Positions 17,942 through 26,493 of a stretch of 41,631 nucleotides of DNA are shown here, piece after piece. The stretch is from Armatimonadota bacterium (GTDB lineage Bacteria > Armatimonadota > UBA5829): assembly GCA_012522555.1 (NCBI GenBank), contig JAAYKG010000139.1:1-41631 (forward strand), in the 5' to 3' direction. The notes beneath the pieces are model-generated. The model saw nothing but the letters and a program-made list of their open reading frames with translations. It was not told where the DNA came from and did not search any database. Every line of letters begins with the position of its first letter. The stretch's first letter is position 1. The position numbers and the translations under genes were made by a program.

Positions 17942-18445
17942 TCAGCGCATAACCATCCAGGCGATAGTTCCCGCAGCAATCGCGACTGCATAGGGCAGCC
18001 GTGTGCGATTTTCATCTATCGCGCCTGGATAAACAGACTTGACGCCAGCCATCCGTCCAAAACCCGACAGCGCCCTGCCAAGTCCACGCTTTAACCGGAA
18101 ATTATACAAAATAACGACCATCGCCATGACTCCTCCCGCCACGGCGCTGCCGATCAAAATACTGAATACAGCGGATTTCCCCGCCAGCGCACCGATCCCC
18201 GCCAACAATTTCGCGTCCCCGGCGCCGATGAAACCGATCAAATACACGATCAGCCCCACAGCTAACATAATGCCCAGCCCGGAGAGGCTATCTATCAGTC
18301 CAATCCCACCTTTCGCGGGATACGCTGCGACCAAACCCAGCAGCATCGCGGAAAAAGTGAGCCAATTCCACACTTTGCGAAACTTCAAATCGGAAAATAC
18401 GGCTGCGGCAAGAACGACTATGAGAATATAATCCGCAATCTGCAT
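17942..18445 (-). CDS. tadV: Prepilin peptidase TadV/CpaA (A24 aspartic protease)
   Basis: The protein has 167 residues and is almost entirely hydrophobic, with about five or six membrane segments. The two catalytic aspartates of the A24 family are visible: one in FSDLKFRKV (near 19) and one in the GxGD motif IGAGDAKLL (near 78). It lacks the N-terminal methylase part of PilD-type enzymes, as is normal for TadV. It would cleave Flp and TadE. It is the first gene of the operon, about 42 bases after the predicted transcription start. Its stop is TGA. Confidence 0.93.
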   Translation of the reverse strand: MQIADYILIVVLAAAVFSDLKFRKVWNWLTFSAMLLGLVAAYPAKGGIGLIDSLSGLGIMLAVGLIVYLIGFIGAGDAKLLAGIGALAGKSAVFSILIGSAVAGGVMAMVVILYNFRLKRGLGRALSGFGRMAGVKSVYPGAIDENRTRLPYAVAIAAGTIAWMVMR

Positions 18446-18494
18446 TCCGGCAGCCTATCCAACATCTATTCGCTCAGCAGAAAAGCGTATATTG

Positions 18495-18523
18495 AGTATA
18501 TTCAACGCTCGCCTATATGTCAA
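18495..18523 (-). promoter_or_regulatory. Promoter of the Tad operon
   Basis: TTGACA (18518-18523) and TATACT (18495-18500) on the minus strand are 17 bases apart, with predicted start near 18487. Both hexamers and the spacing are identical to the promoter of the propeller gene at 8828-8856. No other gene lies between it and tadV. Confidence 0.75.
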
Positions 18524-18601
18524 TGACTAAGCGCATAATTTTCGGCAATTATACGAATATTGATGATTAGGCTTTCACCATTTTGCTTGTTATTACTCAA
18601 T

Positions 18602-18628
18602 ACAGCAATATGTCAACAATACTGCTGT
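18602..18628. promoter_or_regulatory. Imperfect 9-9-9 inverted repeat upstream of the Tad promoter
   Basis: ACAGCAATA (18602-18610) and TACTGCTGT (18620-18628) are complementary at 8 of 9 positions around a 9-base spacer containing TTGACA on the minus strand. It lies about 80-105 bases upstream of the -35 box. It is a candidate operator; no regulator is identified. Confidence 0.4.
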
Positions 18629-18685
18629 TGAGTGGCTTAAGTTCTATTGCCCGGGCCTTATTATCGTATAAACAAAAGTCGCCGT

Positions 18686-18697
18686 GTATTGCAATAC
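18686..18697. promoter_or_regulatory. Perfect 12-bp palindrome GTATTGCAATAC
   Basis: A self-complementary 12-mer lies in the 290-bp non-coding stretch upstream of the Tad promoter, between the pilus operon and the transporter terminator. It could be a transcription-factor site. The rest of 18524-18776 shows no gene. Confidence 0.35.
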
Positions 18698-18776
18698 CCC
18701 ATATGATCAGCTGTTAAACACATCAGTTGGAGTATTTAGGCGGTTGTGATGAACAATGGAGCAGGAGCACAAAAGT

Positions 18777-18802
18777 GGGTGGCGGGTGCAAAACCGCCAC
18801 CC
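18777..18802 (-). terminator. Terminator of the GlpT-like transporter gene
   Basis: A perfect 9-bp stem pairs 18777-18785 with 18794-18802 around an 8-nt loop. On the minus strand it is followed by ACTTTTGTG. It begins ten bases after the TGA stop of the transporter, so that TGA is a real stop. Confidence 0.65.
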
Positions 18803-18811
18803 GCCGGATAA

Positions 18812-20146
18812 TCAAGGCGTCGCTTTGCCTCGATAAGCATTCCAGGCAATTGCAAATAGCAGAGCAGCAATTCCCGCGCACCCGGTGAGCATGGCGAAGA
18901 CGGGGTCCCAATTGTTGGTTTTAACCAGCGACCCTACTCCCCATCCCGATATAATACCACTTGCGTAGCCGAAGAATCCCGTCACTCCGATCGCGGTGGC
19001 TGCAGCCCGCCTAGTGGCCAAATTCGCGGCGATGACCCCAACCAGCGCCTGTGGGCCATACACAAACAGCCCCACTCCGCACAATAACGCGGCATTAACT
19101 AACATGGAATGTGATTGCAGCTTCCAGAAAGCCATCATACATACTGCGCAAAAGAGCATACTGAAGAAACATGCTCTGGCAGCCCTGCCCCGGAATATTC
19201 GATCAGCCATCCAGCCAAACGCAAGCATACCGGCGACCCCGGCGAACTCGACGCCAAACACAAAAAATCCCGTGTGCTTGATATCCACCGCGCGCGCTTC
19301 CTTGAGAAACGTCGGCAGCCAGTTCAAAATCGAGTAGCGCACGGTATACAAAAAGAAGTTGGCGATGCTGATCACCCAGATCATCGGGTTGCAGAATACG
19401 TTTGATATGACAAACTTGCGGAAGCTGGGATCCTTTTCTACTGCGGATTCCTCAGGAGTCTCGCCTTCATTTTTATATACCTCAACAGCAGGCAGGCCCA
19501 ACGACTGCGGAGTATCGCGCAGCCGATTCAGCAAGAATATCGATCCGGCTATCGCCAGCCCGGCAGGGACCAGCAAAACCAGCCGCCAGTTGTATGTGGC
19601 GAGCCAGGCGCACAACAATGCCACCAGCATAGCGCCAACCGAGTGAGAAGTATTCCAGATGGAAAACTTGACCCCGCGTTCATTGGGAGAAAACCAGTGG
19701 GTCAGCGCTCGTGCGCAGGGCGGGAAACCCATACCCTGAAACCACCCATTGAACAGCCAAAATATGCCGAATAAGATGGAAAGGCTGGAGAGGCCGAAGC
19801 CTATGTTCATAATGGCGGACAAAATCAGCCCAGCCACCATAAAATATCTCAAATTGGCGCGGTCGCCGAGCATGCCGTTTACAAACTTCGACACCCCATA
19901 AAGCAGCCCATGAAGAGTCAGAAATAACCCCAGCGATGCCTTAGTGATCCCAAGTTCCGACTCGATCCCCGGAATGGCAAAGGCCAGGTTTGTGCGAACA
20001 AAATAAAACAATGCATATCCGATCAGCGTCGAATACATAATTCTCGTCCGCCAATAGCGATATAATCGATCGACCTCGACAGGATCTTTTACGGACGGAA
20101 TGGGCTTAGCGGGGCGAAATATGTTGATGAGAGGATCAAACATCAT
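18812..20146 (-). CDS. GlpT/UhpT-type (OPA family) major facilitator transporter
   Basis: The protein has 444 residues and about 12 membrane segments. It aligns by eye with E. coli GlpT along its length, including GWFQGMGFPPCARALTHW and RDTPQSLGLP. The substrate-binding residues of GlpT are at matching sites: R51 (GlpT R45), H168 (H165) and R270 (R269). It therefore probably exchanges glycerol-3-phosphate or a related organophosphate for phosphate. Its ATG overlaps the stop of the upstream glycerophosphodiesterase gene by four bases (ATGA), which implies co-translation. The pairing matches the classical use of glycerophosphodiesters: hydrolysis outside the membrane, then uptake of glycerol-3-phosphate. 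Specificity within the OPA family is inferred. Confidence 0.88.
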   Translation of the reverse strand: MMFDPLINIFRPAKPIPSVKDPVEVDRLYRYWRTRIMYSTLIGYALFYFVRTNLAFAIPGIESELGITKASLGLFLTLHGLLYGVSKFVNGMLGDRANLRYFMVAGLILSAIMNIGFGLSSLSILFGIFWLFNGWFQGMGFPPCARALTHWFSPNERGVKFSIWNTSHSVGAMLVALLCAWLATYNWRLVLLVPAGLAIAGSIFLLNRLRDTPQSLGLPAVEVYKNEGETPEESAVEKDPSFRKFVISNVFCNPMIWVISIANFFLYTVRYSILNWLPTFLKEARAVDIKHTGFFVFGVEFAGVAGMLAFGWMADRIFRGRAARACFFSMLFCAVCMMAFWKLQSHSMLVNAALLCGVGLFVYGPQALVGVIAANLATRRAAATAIGVTGFFGYASGIISGWGVGSLVKTNNWDPVFAMLTGCAGIAALLFAIAWNAYRGKATP

Positions 20147-21048
20147 TTATCCCTCTGATATTCGCGAATAGCCTGCATGGCCACGTTCGGATAGTCGCTG
20201 GCAAATGATTCCAACCCCAGACCCAACAGCTTTTTGTAAGCGGCAGGGTTGTCTGTGCCGCGAACCCACGATTGGAACAGTATACCTCTGGAGCGTGTCT
20301 CTTTGGCAACCTCTCGAATGAAAGCTGATGAGGGAGTGAAAGGGTCGGCGGAGTTTAGATCGCCCACATCTATGTGAACTTGCAACTGTGTCAAGTCAGC
20401 GAAATCTGTTTTTCGCAGGTCGTCGATTCGCTTGCGCAGGGCGTCTTCTTTGCCCCCCATCCACAACAGCGTCCCGGATGTGGGAAGCAATCTTTTCCAC
20501 TCGCGATGGTGCTCGTAATGGGTCGACGCGAGAATAAGCTGTTTTTCGATGCCGCGCACGTGAGCCATCTTGGCCAGCTTGTCGAGGGGCACCTTCTTGA
20601 CGTCAAGGTAAAGCCAGCGTTCCGGGTATCCTTTCATTTCATCGAAGACTTGTTCAATCCTTGCCACGCGCTCGCCGACGTGTTTTTGGCCCATATATTC
20701 GCCGACATCGAGCTTTGATACTACATCCCAAGAGAGATCATTTACGCTTTTAGATTTGATTTCTTCCGGCGCGCCGGGAGCCAGACGCTTGAGGTTGTCA
20801 TCGTGAAATGCGACAATGACGCCATCGGTGGTCATGCGAACGACGGCATCCGGCACACTTCACATTATCCAGGCGAGTTGGAGCGACGGCAGGGTGTTTT
20901 CCGGGGCTAGAAAACCCGCGCCGCGATGGGATTGCACAATAAAAGACGCTCCGGCGGGCTTTTCGCTCGCCGATGAGCTTATGGCAAGCAGTAAGCAGAC
21001 AAGGGACATTAAGGTGAGCAATGGTATTGGCGGTATTTCGCGAATCAT
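20143..21048 (-). pseudogene. Glycerophosphodiester phosphodiesterase family gene interrupted by in-frame TGA
   Basis: One reading frame covers 302 codons from the ATG at 21048 (AGGAG six bases upstream, signal peptide to about residue 26). It is interrupted only by a TGA at 20860-20862. Before it are [13 protein letters not shown] (catalytic His-Arg and metal Glu). After it are [16 protein letters not shown] (second catalytic His) and the rest of the TIM barrel. By family comparison the TGA replaces a glycine (GGA to TGA). The next metal-binding ExD also looks lost (DAV). A GTG at 20854-20856 could restart translation, but the product would lack the first catalytic His. Probably a secreted GDPD in decay, or a base-call error. 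The stop overlaps the transporter start. Confidence 0.8.
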
Positions 21049-21131
21049 AAAAAGCTCCTGCGCGGACGATTGTAGTGTGGGTCCGACAGTCTTATATACA
21101 GCGCGGATGACTCGTATTCCTGCGTGTTCGT

Positions 21132-21161
21132 TTGACACTGTTATTTGGCGCATGGTAGACT
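21132..21161 (+). promoter_or_regulatory. Promoter of the isocitrate dehydrogenase gene
   Basis: TTGACA (21132-21137) and TAGACT (21156-21161) are 18 bases apart, with the start near 21168. That lies downstream of the in-frame ATG at 21152, so the TTG at 21194 with its GGAGGT site is the likely start codon. Confidence 0.55.
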
Positions 21162-21193
21162 CACAACGACGAATTCAAGCGGAGGTCACAAAG

Positions 21194-22339
21194 TTGGCGT
21201 ACAGGATCACACTTATCCCCGGCGACGGAACTGGACCGGAGATCACTGAGGCGACCCGCCGGGTCATTGAAGCGACAGGGGTTGGCATAGACTGGGAAAT
21301 AAAAGATGCGGGCGTGGACGTGATGGATAAATATGGCACGCCGCTGCCCGAAGAGGTGCTTGAGAGCATTCGACGCAATAAAGTCGCGCTCAAAGGCCCG
21401 ATCACGACCCCAATTGGCAAAGGGTTCCGCAGTGTAAACGTCGCGCTGCGCAAGGAGCTTGATCTGTATGCTTGCGTGCGGCCGTGCAAATATTACCCAG
21501 GGATTCGATCGAAATATCAAGACGTGGATTTGGTAGTTGTGCGCGAGAACACCGAGGATCTTTACGCCGGTGTCGAGTATGATCTTGGCTCCGAAGAGGC
21601 TAAAACCATAATCGAGATGAGCGGAGGCAAGATTCGGCACGACTCCGCTATATCAATCAAACCGATCTCGGTGACAGGCTCGCGCAGAATCGTCAAATTG
21701 GCGTTTGATTATGCGATTGCTAATGGTCGCAGGAGCGTCACGGCGGTGGCTAAAGCCAACATTATGAAGTATACGGACGGCCTTTTTTATCACATCGCCC
21801 GAGAGGTGGCCAAGAGCTATGGCGCTTCATTTGAATGGAGCGAACTTGAGCCTGAAAGTGGGGATGAGACACTGAGCGCCGAAGCCGGCAAGGGGGCCGG
21901 GATTGTATATCAAGAGCGGTTGGTGGACAATATGTGTATGCAGCTTGTCCAAAAACCGGAACTCTATGATATTTTGTGTATGCCGAATCTTTATGGCGAT
22001 ATTTTGTCTGATGTGTGCGCGGGGTTGGTCGGCGGTCTCGGCGTCGCGCCTGGCGCCAACATAGGCGATGAGGTGGCGCTGTTTGAGCCTACCCACGGCA
22101 GCGCGCCGAAATATACGGGGCAAAATAAGGTAAACCCGATCGCTATGATTTTGTCTGGGATGATGATGCTGCGCCATCTTGGCGAGAACGAGGCGGCGGA
22201 CAGGCTGGAGAACGCGGTCGCGAAGGTGATAGAAGAAGGCAAGGATGTCACCTACGATATGAAACCGAATCGCAACGACCCGACCGCAGTCGGCACAAGC
22301 GAAGTGGCCGATGCCATCATCCGAAAACTGCAGGCGTAA
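21194..22339 (+). CDS. NAD-dependent isocitrate dehydrogenase (isocitrate/isopropylmalate dehydrogenase family)
   Basis: The protein has 381 residues. TTG at 21194 is chosen because GGAGGT precedes it by eight bases; a longer form from the ATG at 21152 would start upstream of the predicted transcript. The N-terminus [16 protein letters not shown] is family-typical. [16 protein letters not shown] has the ENTED loop of NAD-type isocitrate dehydrogenases rather than the isopropylmalate form. YGDILSD carries the metal-binding aspartates, and [18 protein letters not shown] is the cofactor loop. Role: oxidative decarboxylation of isocitrate to 2-oxoglutarate. A homoisocitrate or tartrate dehydrogenase activity cannot be excluded. 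It stands alone, divergent from the GDPD gene. Confidence 0.88.
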   Translation: MAYRITLIPGDGTGPEITEATRRVIEATGVGIDWEIKDAGVDVMDKYGTPLPEEVLESIRRNKVALKGPITTPIGKGFRSVNVALRKELDLYACVRPCKYYPGIRSKYQDVDLVVVRENTEDLYAGVEYDLGSEEAKTIIEMSGGKIRHDSAISIKPISVTGSRRIVKLAFDYAIANGRRSVTAVAKANIMKYTDGLFYHIAREVAKSYGASFEWSELEPESGDETLSAEAGKGAGIVYQERLVDNMCMQLVQKPELYDILCMPNLYGDILSDVCAGLVGGLGVAPGANIGDEVALFEPTHGSAPKYTGQNKVNPIAMILSGMMMLRHLGENEAADRLENAVAKVIEEGKDVTYDMKPNRNDPTAVGTSEVADAIIRKLQA

Positions 22340-22352
22340 ACTTCTTTTCAAC

Positions 22353-22381
22353 CTCGGGCGAGGTAGATAATCTCGCCCGAG
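22353..22381 (+). terminator. Hairpin after isocitrate dehydrogenase gene
   Basis: A perfect 10-bp stem (22353-22362 with 22372-22381) with a 9-nt loop lies 13 bases after the TAA stop. The following bases are only moderately U-rich (GCTTCAACTT), so termination may be inefficient. Confidence 0.55.
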
Positions 22382-22392
22382 CTTCAACTTCC

Positions 22393-22422
22393 ATGACATT
22401 CACGCGCGAGCTGTGCTATCAT
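22393..22422 (+). promoter_or_regulatory. Putative promoter of the DUF6259 gene
   Basis: ATGACA (22393-22398) and TATCAT (22417-22422), each 5/6 to consensus, are 18 bases apart. Transcription would start near 22429, about 23 bases before the ATG at 22452. Confidence 0.5.
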
Positions 22423-22451
22423 TTGCACATCATTTGGTACGAGGTGCAGAG

Positions 22452-24482
22452 ATGATGCTGTGCATTGCGCTTTTACTGATGCTCGTTGTTCTATCGACTC
22501 ACTCTATCGCTGCGACTCCAGCCTGGAGCGAATTCGACCCGGGGCAGGTCAAAATCGCGTTTGATATGTCGGAGCGAGGGCTGGTGCTGACTGAAATCAG
22601 CAGCAACGAGGGCAAGGATTTTTTGGCCAAGCCAACCGGATTGCTGTGGAGGCTGGCGCTTGTGACGGATGATGGATCAATCAATGAGATCGACAGCACA
22701 AATGCCGCCCTGACAGGCGCTGAATCGACTGTGGCTCAAGGGAAGTTTACCTGGCAAACGAAGGATAACACAGAAGTCACCGTGTCGATCCGCAGCCCGG
22801 AAGGCAGCCCGCTGTCCTATTGGTCGATTAAGGCAAAACTGCCGGATGGATGGAAGGTCTCTCGCTGCGATTTTCACATTTTGCCGACATTATCGAAAGA
22901 AACATCGCGAAAAATGGCGGCTTCGTTTGGCTGGGGGGTCGAGTATGAGCTTAATCCCGGTATGGGCTATGAGGCGACGTATCCCTCAATGATCTCTGCA
23001 ATGCAGTTCGTGGCGTTTTACGACAAACAAGAGGCGCTATATGTCGGCACCCACGACCCGAAGGCCAATTTCAAGGTCTATTCCGTTAAAACCGACGAGG
23101 ATGGAACTTCTTATACCTGCCAGAATTGGCCTGGGTTGGCCGACAAAAGCGGCGGGGAGTATAAACTGCCGTACGAGGCTGTAATCGGCGTGGTAAACGG
23201 CAGATGGTATGGCGCGGCGCAGGTTTATCGAGAGTGGGCGTTGACGACCCCCTGGGGGAAAGGCGGGCCTGTCTCAAAACGACCGATCCCACAGTGGCTG
23301 AAGGATACGGACCTGTGGCTGCGAGTTGAATTCGGATATGAGGGAATAGCCGAGATCTGCAAGAGCGCACGAAAATATTTTGATGTGCCGACATCGCTGC
23401 ATTGGTATAAATGGCATGAGATTCCGTATGATACGCTGTATCCCGACTATTTCCCGACGCGGCCGGGATTTGCCGAGGGGGTCAAAGAGCTTCAAGAACA
23501 AGGCTTCCACGTGATGCCGTATATCAATGGCCGAATTGTCGATCCCAACTCCAAAGGGTGGAATGAAGAGGGCCTGTCGAAATCGGCGGCACGCAAGGAG
23601 AACGGGGAGCCTTACACGGAGGTTTATGGTTCTCAAGTGCCTTTGAATTCGATGTGTCCGTCCTCCACCACGTGGCATGACAAGGTGAGTTATCTGGTAG
23701 AGCGGCTAACTCACGAATGCGGGGTCGATGGGGTGTATATCGACCAGATCGGGTGTGCGTGGGCGTACAGGTGCTATGACAAAAATCACGATCACCTGCC
23801 CGGCGGCGGGAGTTTTTGGGTGGATGGATATCGCGCTCTGCTCGACAAGGCACGAAAAAAGCTGCCTGCGGGCAGGATGTTCACCACAGAGGAGAATATC
23901 GAGTGCTTTATCGACCAGTTCGACGCGCTGCTGCTGGTCAACACTCCGTGCGAATCGTGGCTGAATGTAATCCCTTTGTTCCCCGCGGTATACTCCGGTA
24001 GGACGATCAACTTTGGGTTCCAATATATCGGCAAGGAGGACATCGAGAGGTCGACGCCGTTCAGAGTGAAGATGGCGAAAGAGTTCATCTATGGCGCCCA
24101 GATAGGATGGGTGCTGGCCGAGTCGTTGATGAAACCGGAAGCCGAAAAGGAGCGAGATTTCGTCCGGAACCTGGCCCGGTGTCGTGGGGGAGCGCACAAA
24201 TACTTACTTGAGGGCAGATTGTTGGGCCTGATTGATGTTGTCGGAGACAACCCGCGCGTCAAATTCACCGCTCCCAAACCATTCGGCGGGGAGTATACGC
24301 TTGATGTGCCTGTGGTTTTCGCAAGCGCATGGGAGGCTGAGGATGGCTCGATAGCGGTGGTATTGGCGAATATCGCTGATGAGGCACATTCGGTGGAGTT
24401 TACATATAAAGACCACAAGAGCCGCAAAGTTACGGTTCCGGCGAGGAACGGGGTTGTTGTGGAGATCAAATCCAAGGGTTAA
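22452..24482 (+). CDS. Secreted DUF6259-type glycoside-hydrolase-like protein
   Basis: The protein has 676 residues. The start at 22452 has GAGGTG upstream and gives a signal peptide ending near STHSIAA. Residues 30-270 form a beta-rich N-terminal domain. Residues 285-560 look like a TIM barrel with strand-end motifs typical of retaining glycosidases: HWYKWHEIPYDTLYPDYFP, GVDGVYIDQIGCA with two candidate acids, and RMFTTEENIE. A beta-sandwich closes the protein (about 600-676). The pattern fits the DUF6259 family, which is related to alpha-galactosidase-like hydrolases, but no substrate can be read from the sequence. It is monocistronic, with its own promoter; no clear terminator is seen in 24483-24560. 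Confidence 0.75.
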   Translation: MMLCIALLLMLVVLSTHSIAATPAWSEFDPGQVKIAFDMSERGLVLTEISSNEGKDFLAKPTGLLWRLALVTDDGSINEIDSTNAALTGAESTVAQGKFTWQTKDNTEVTVSIRSPEGSPLSYWSIKAKLPDGWKVSRCDFHILPTLSKETSRKMAASFGWGVEYELNPGMGYEATYPSMISAMQFVAFYDKQEALYVGTHDPKANFKVYSVKTDEDGTSYTCQNWPGLADKSGGEYKLPYEAVIGVVNGRWYGAAQVYREWALTTPWGKGGPVSKRPIPQWLKDTDLWLRVEFGYEGIAEICKSARKYFDVPTSLHWYKWHEIPYDTLYPDYFPTRPGFAEGVKELQEQGFHVMPYINGRIVDPNSKGWNEEGLSKSAARKENGEPYTEVYGSQVPLNSMCPSSTTWHDKVSYLVERLTHECGVDGVYIDQIGCAWAYRCYDKNHDHLPGGGSFWVDGYRALLDKARKKLPAGRMFTTEENIECFIDQFDALLLVNTPCESWLNVIPLFPAVYSGRTINFGFQYIGKEDIERSTPFRVKMAKEFIYGAQIGWVLAESLMKPEAEKERDFVRNLARCRGGAHKYLLEGRLLGLIDVVGDNPRVKFTAPKPFGGEYTLDVPVVFASAWEAEDGSIAVVLANIADEAHSVEFTYKDHKSRKVTVPARNGVVVEIKSKG

Positions 24483-24596
24483 ATAATAAAAATCACAGTT
24501 CCATACGAATCTGCATAATGAGAGTGGTTGGCTGAAGCATTCGGCCGGGCCTTGAACGGCGCCGCGAGAAACCGAGGCGGGGTGCTGAAATGATGG

Positions 24597-24602
24597 TATA
24601 AT
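24597..24602 (+). promoter_or_regulatory. Extended -10 element (TGGTATAAT) upstream of hcp
   Basis: A consensus TATAAT preceded by TG and one base lies about 150 bases before the hcp start, without a clear -35. It may be a second, factor-independent start. The surrounding gap 24483-24667 holds no gene, tRNA or other feature that I can support. Confidence 0.35.
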
Positions 24603-24667
24603 ATACGCCGATGGCACAGGAGTGACATAAAGCTATCCCATCAATTTAAGGTAAAAAGTGCAGCGGA

Positions 24668-24708
24668 TGTGACCTGGGTCAAAAAAAGCTGTCACGTAGT
24701 GTTATACA
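24668..24708 (+). promoter_or_regulatory. CRP/FNR-type palindrome and -10 box of hcp
   Basis: TGTGACC-TG-GGTCAAA (24668-24683) contains a perfect TGACC/GGTCA inverted repeat. About 20 bases later TATACA (24703-24708) can serve as a -10 box, with the start near 24715-24717. The palindrome is then centred near -40, the class II activator position of CRP/FNR regulators, and there is no good -35 hexamer. HcpR-type regulators of this superfamily control hcp genes in other bacteria. The regulator is not in the window. Confidence 0.6.
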
Positions 24709-24753
24709 CTCTCATTACACGATGATTATAAGCTCAGAGAGGAGATAAGATTC

Positions 24754-26403
24754 ATGAGTATGTTCTGCTACCAGTGTGAGCAGACCGCCAAGGGCACGGG
24801 ATGCACGACTGTCGGCGTGTGCGGCAAGGATTCAACCACCGCTACGCTCCAGGATTTGCTGCTATACGCTGCTGAAGGCATATCAATGTATGCACATCGA
24901 GCACGGCAGCTTGGCGCATCAGATAATGCTGTCGATGTGTTTGTGGTCAAGGCGCTGTTTGCCACCATCACCAATGTCGATTTCGATCCGGAGCGGCTGC
25001 AGACGATGTTAGCCGAGGGCGCCGCAATCCGCGACAAAGCCAAAGCTCTCTATCAAGATGCTTGCGCTAAGGCCGGCAAGACCCCTGAGGCTCTTGGAGG
25101 CGCCACACAGTGGGCTCCTGAGGGCAGCATCAGTGGGCTTGTTTCGCAGGGTATAGAGATTTCAATTCTCAAACGCATGACTTCGCTCGGAGACACTGTC
25201 GCGGGGCTGCAGGAACTGATAACCTATGGCCTTAAGGGTGCGGCGGCATACGCGGACCACGCTCAAATATTGGGCAAGGAAAGCGATGAACTATATGGAC
25301 TGTTCCATGAGGCGTTGGATTTCCTGACCAATCCGAACCCGACACTCGACGAGTTGCTTGGCTGGGCGCTCAAAACCGGCGAGATCAACATGAAGGCTAT
25401 GGAGATCCTCGATGCGGCCAATACCGGCGCCTACGGACATCCGGTGCCGACGCAGGTGCGCGTGGAGCCTGTCAAGGGTAAGGCCATTGTAGTATCCGGC
25501 CACGATCTTTTGGACCTCGAAGAACTACTCAAACAGACTGAGGGCAAGGGAATCAACGTTTACACCCATGGCGAGATGCTGCCGGCGCATGGTTATCCTA
25601 AGCTGAAGGCGTATAAGCATTTGGTGGGCAACTATGGCAGCGCGTGGCAGAATCAGACCAAGGAGTTCGACACATTCCCAGGCGCGATTCTAATGACCAC
25701 CAACTGCATCCAAAAACCTCGCGAGAGCTATAAGGGGCGTATATTCACCTCCGGGCTGGTTGCGATGCCGGGAGTGCAGCATGTGCATCACACCGATTTC
25801 AGCCCCGTTATCGAGGCTGCGCTGGCGGCTCCGGGGTTCGAGGAAGACGGCCCTGACAAGGAGATCACCGTCGGGTTTGGTCACGAAGCGGTTTTGGGGG
25901 TTGCGGGCGCTGTGATTGAGGCGGTTAAGACCGGCGCTATCCGACACTTCTTCCTGATCGGTGGCTGTGATGGCGCTAAGCCTGGTCGCAACTACTATAC
26001 CGAACTCGCGCAAAAGGTACCGGAGGACTGCGTCATTCTGACCCTCGCGTGCGGCAAGTATCGCTTCAACAAGCTCGATTTCGGCACGATCGGGGGAATT
26101 CCGCGGCTGCTGGATATCGGTCAGTGCAACGATGCTTATTCAGCGATTCAGATCGCAGTCGCCCTTGCGAAGGCGTTTGATGTGGGGGTAAACGACCTGC
26201 CGCTGTCGCTGATTCTGAGCTGGTATGAGCAGAAGGCGGTCGCGATTCTGTTGACCCTGCTGTATTTGGGTATCAAGAACATCCGGATAGGGCCAAGCCT
26301 GCCGGCGTTCGTGACACCGGACGTGCTTAACGTGCTGGTGGAGAAATTCAATATCATGCCGATTTCGACTCCGGACGAAGATCTGAAGGCGATCCTGGGC
26401 TGA
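24754..26403 (+). CDS. hcp: Hydroxylamine reductase (hybrid cluster protein)
   Basis: The protein has 549 residues, the usual length. The N-terminal cubane ligands are C5, C8, C17 and C23. The hybrid Fe-S-O cluster ligands are all visible: H250 (VVSGHDLL), E274 (THGEML), C318 (TTNCIQKP), C405 (GGCDGAKPG), C433 (LACGKYRF), C458 (IGQCNDAY), E492 and K494 (SWYEQKAV). It reduces hydroxylamine and is also linked to NO removal under anaerobic nitrosative stress. It is cytoplasmic and monocistronic here; no hcr reductase gene is adjacent. The ribosome site AGAGGAG precedes the ATG. It ends TGA TAA, a tandem stop. Expression is probably activated through the palindrome upstream. Confidence 0.96.
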   Translation: MSMFCYQCEQTAKGTGCTTVGVCGKDSTTATLQDLLLYAAEGISMYAHRARQLGASDNAVDVFVVKALFATITNVDFDPERLQTMLAEGAAIRDKAKALYQDACAKAGKTPEALGGATQWAPEGSISGLVSQGIEISILKRMTSLGDTVAGLQELITYGLKGAAAYADHAQILGKESDELYGLFHEALDFLTNPNPTLDELLGWALKTGEINMKAMEILDAANTGAYGHPVPTQVRVEPVKGKAIVVSGHDLLDLEELLKQTEGKGINVYTHGEMLPAHGYPKLKAYKHLVGNYGSAWQNQTKEFDTFPGAILMTTNCIQKPRESYKGRIFTSGLVAMPGVQHVHHTDFSPVIEAALAAPGFEEDGPDKEITVGFGHEAVLGVAGAVIEAVKTGAIRHFFLIGGCDGAKPGRNYYTELAQKVPEDCVILTLACGKYRFNKLDFGTIGGIPRLLDIGQCNDAYSAIQIAVALAKAFDVGVNDLPLSLILSWYEQKAVAILLTLLYLGIKNIRIGPSLPAFVTPDVLNVLVEKFNIMPISTPDEDLKAILG

Positions 26404-26412
26404 TAATTATGA

Positions 26413-26438
26413 AAGGTGGGGTCTTCGGACCCCACCTT
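26413..26438. terminator. TTCG-loop hairpin between convergent hcp and fucosidase genes
   Basis: A perfect 11-bp stem (26413-26423 with 26428-26438) is closed by a TTCG tetraloop. It lies ten bases after the hcp stop and 56 before the fucosidase stop. No long U-run follows on either strand, but stability and position make a shared terminator likely. Confidence 0.7.
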
Positions 26439-26493
26439 ATGCTATCAACAAGGCGTCTCCCCACCCGATTCCTCATTATAACAGCCGAGCTAT

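Noticed and set aside
20860-20862. Selenocysteine at the TGA of the GDPD gene
   Set aside because: The family has glycine, not cysteine, at this site and there is no evident SECIS-like hairpin right after it.
24483-24660. A structured RNA or tRNA in the gap before hcp
   Set aside because: No T-loop, anticodon arm or known riboswitch consensus could be read; GC-rich pieces do not form a consistent fold.
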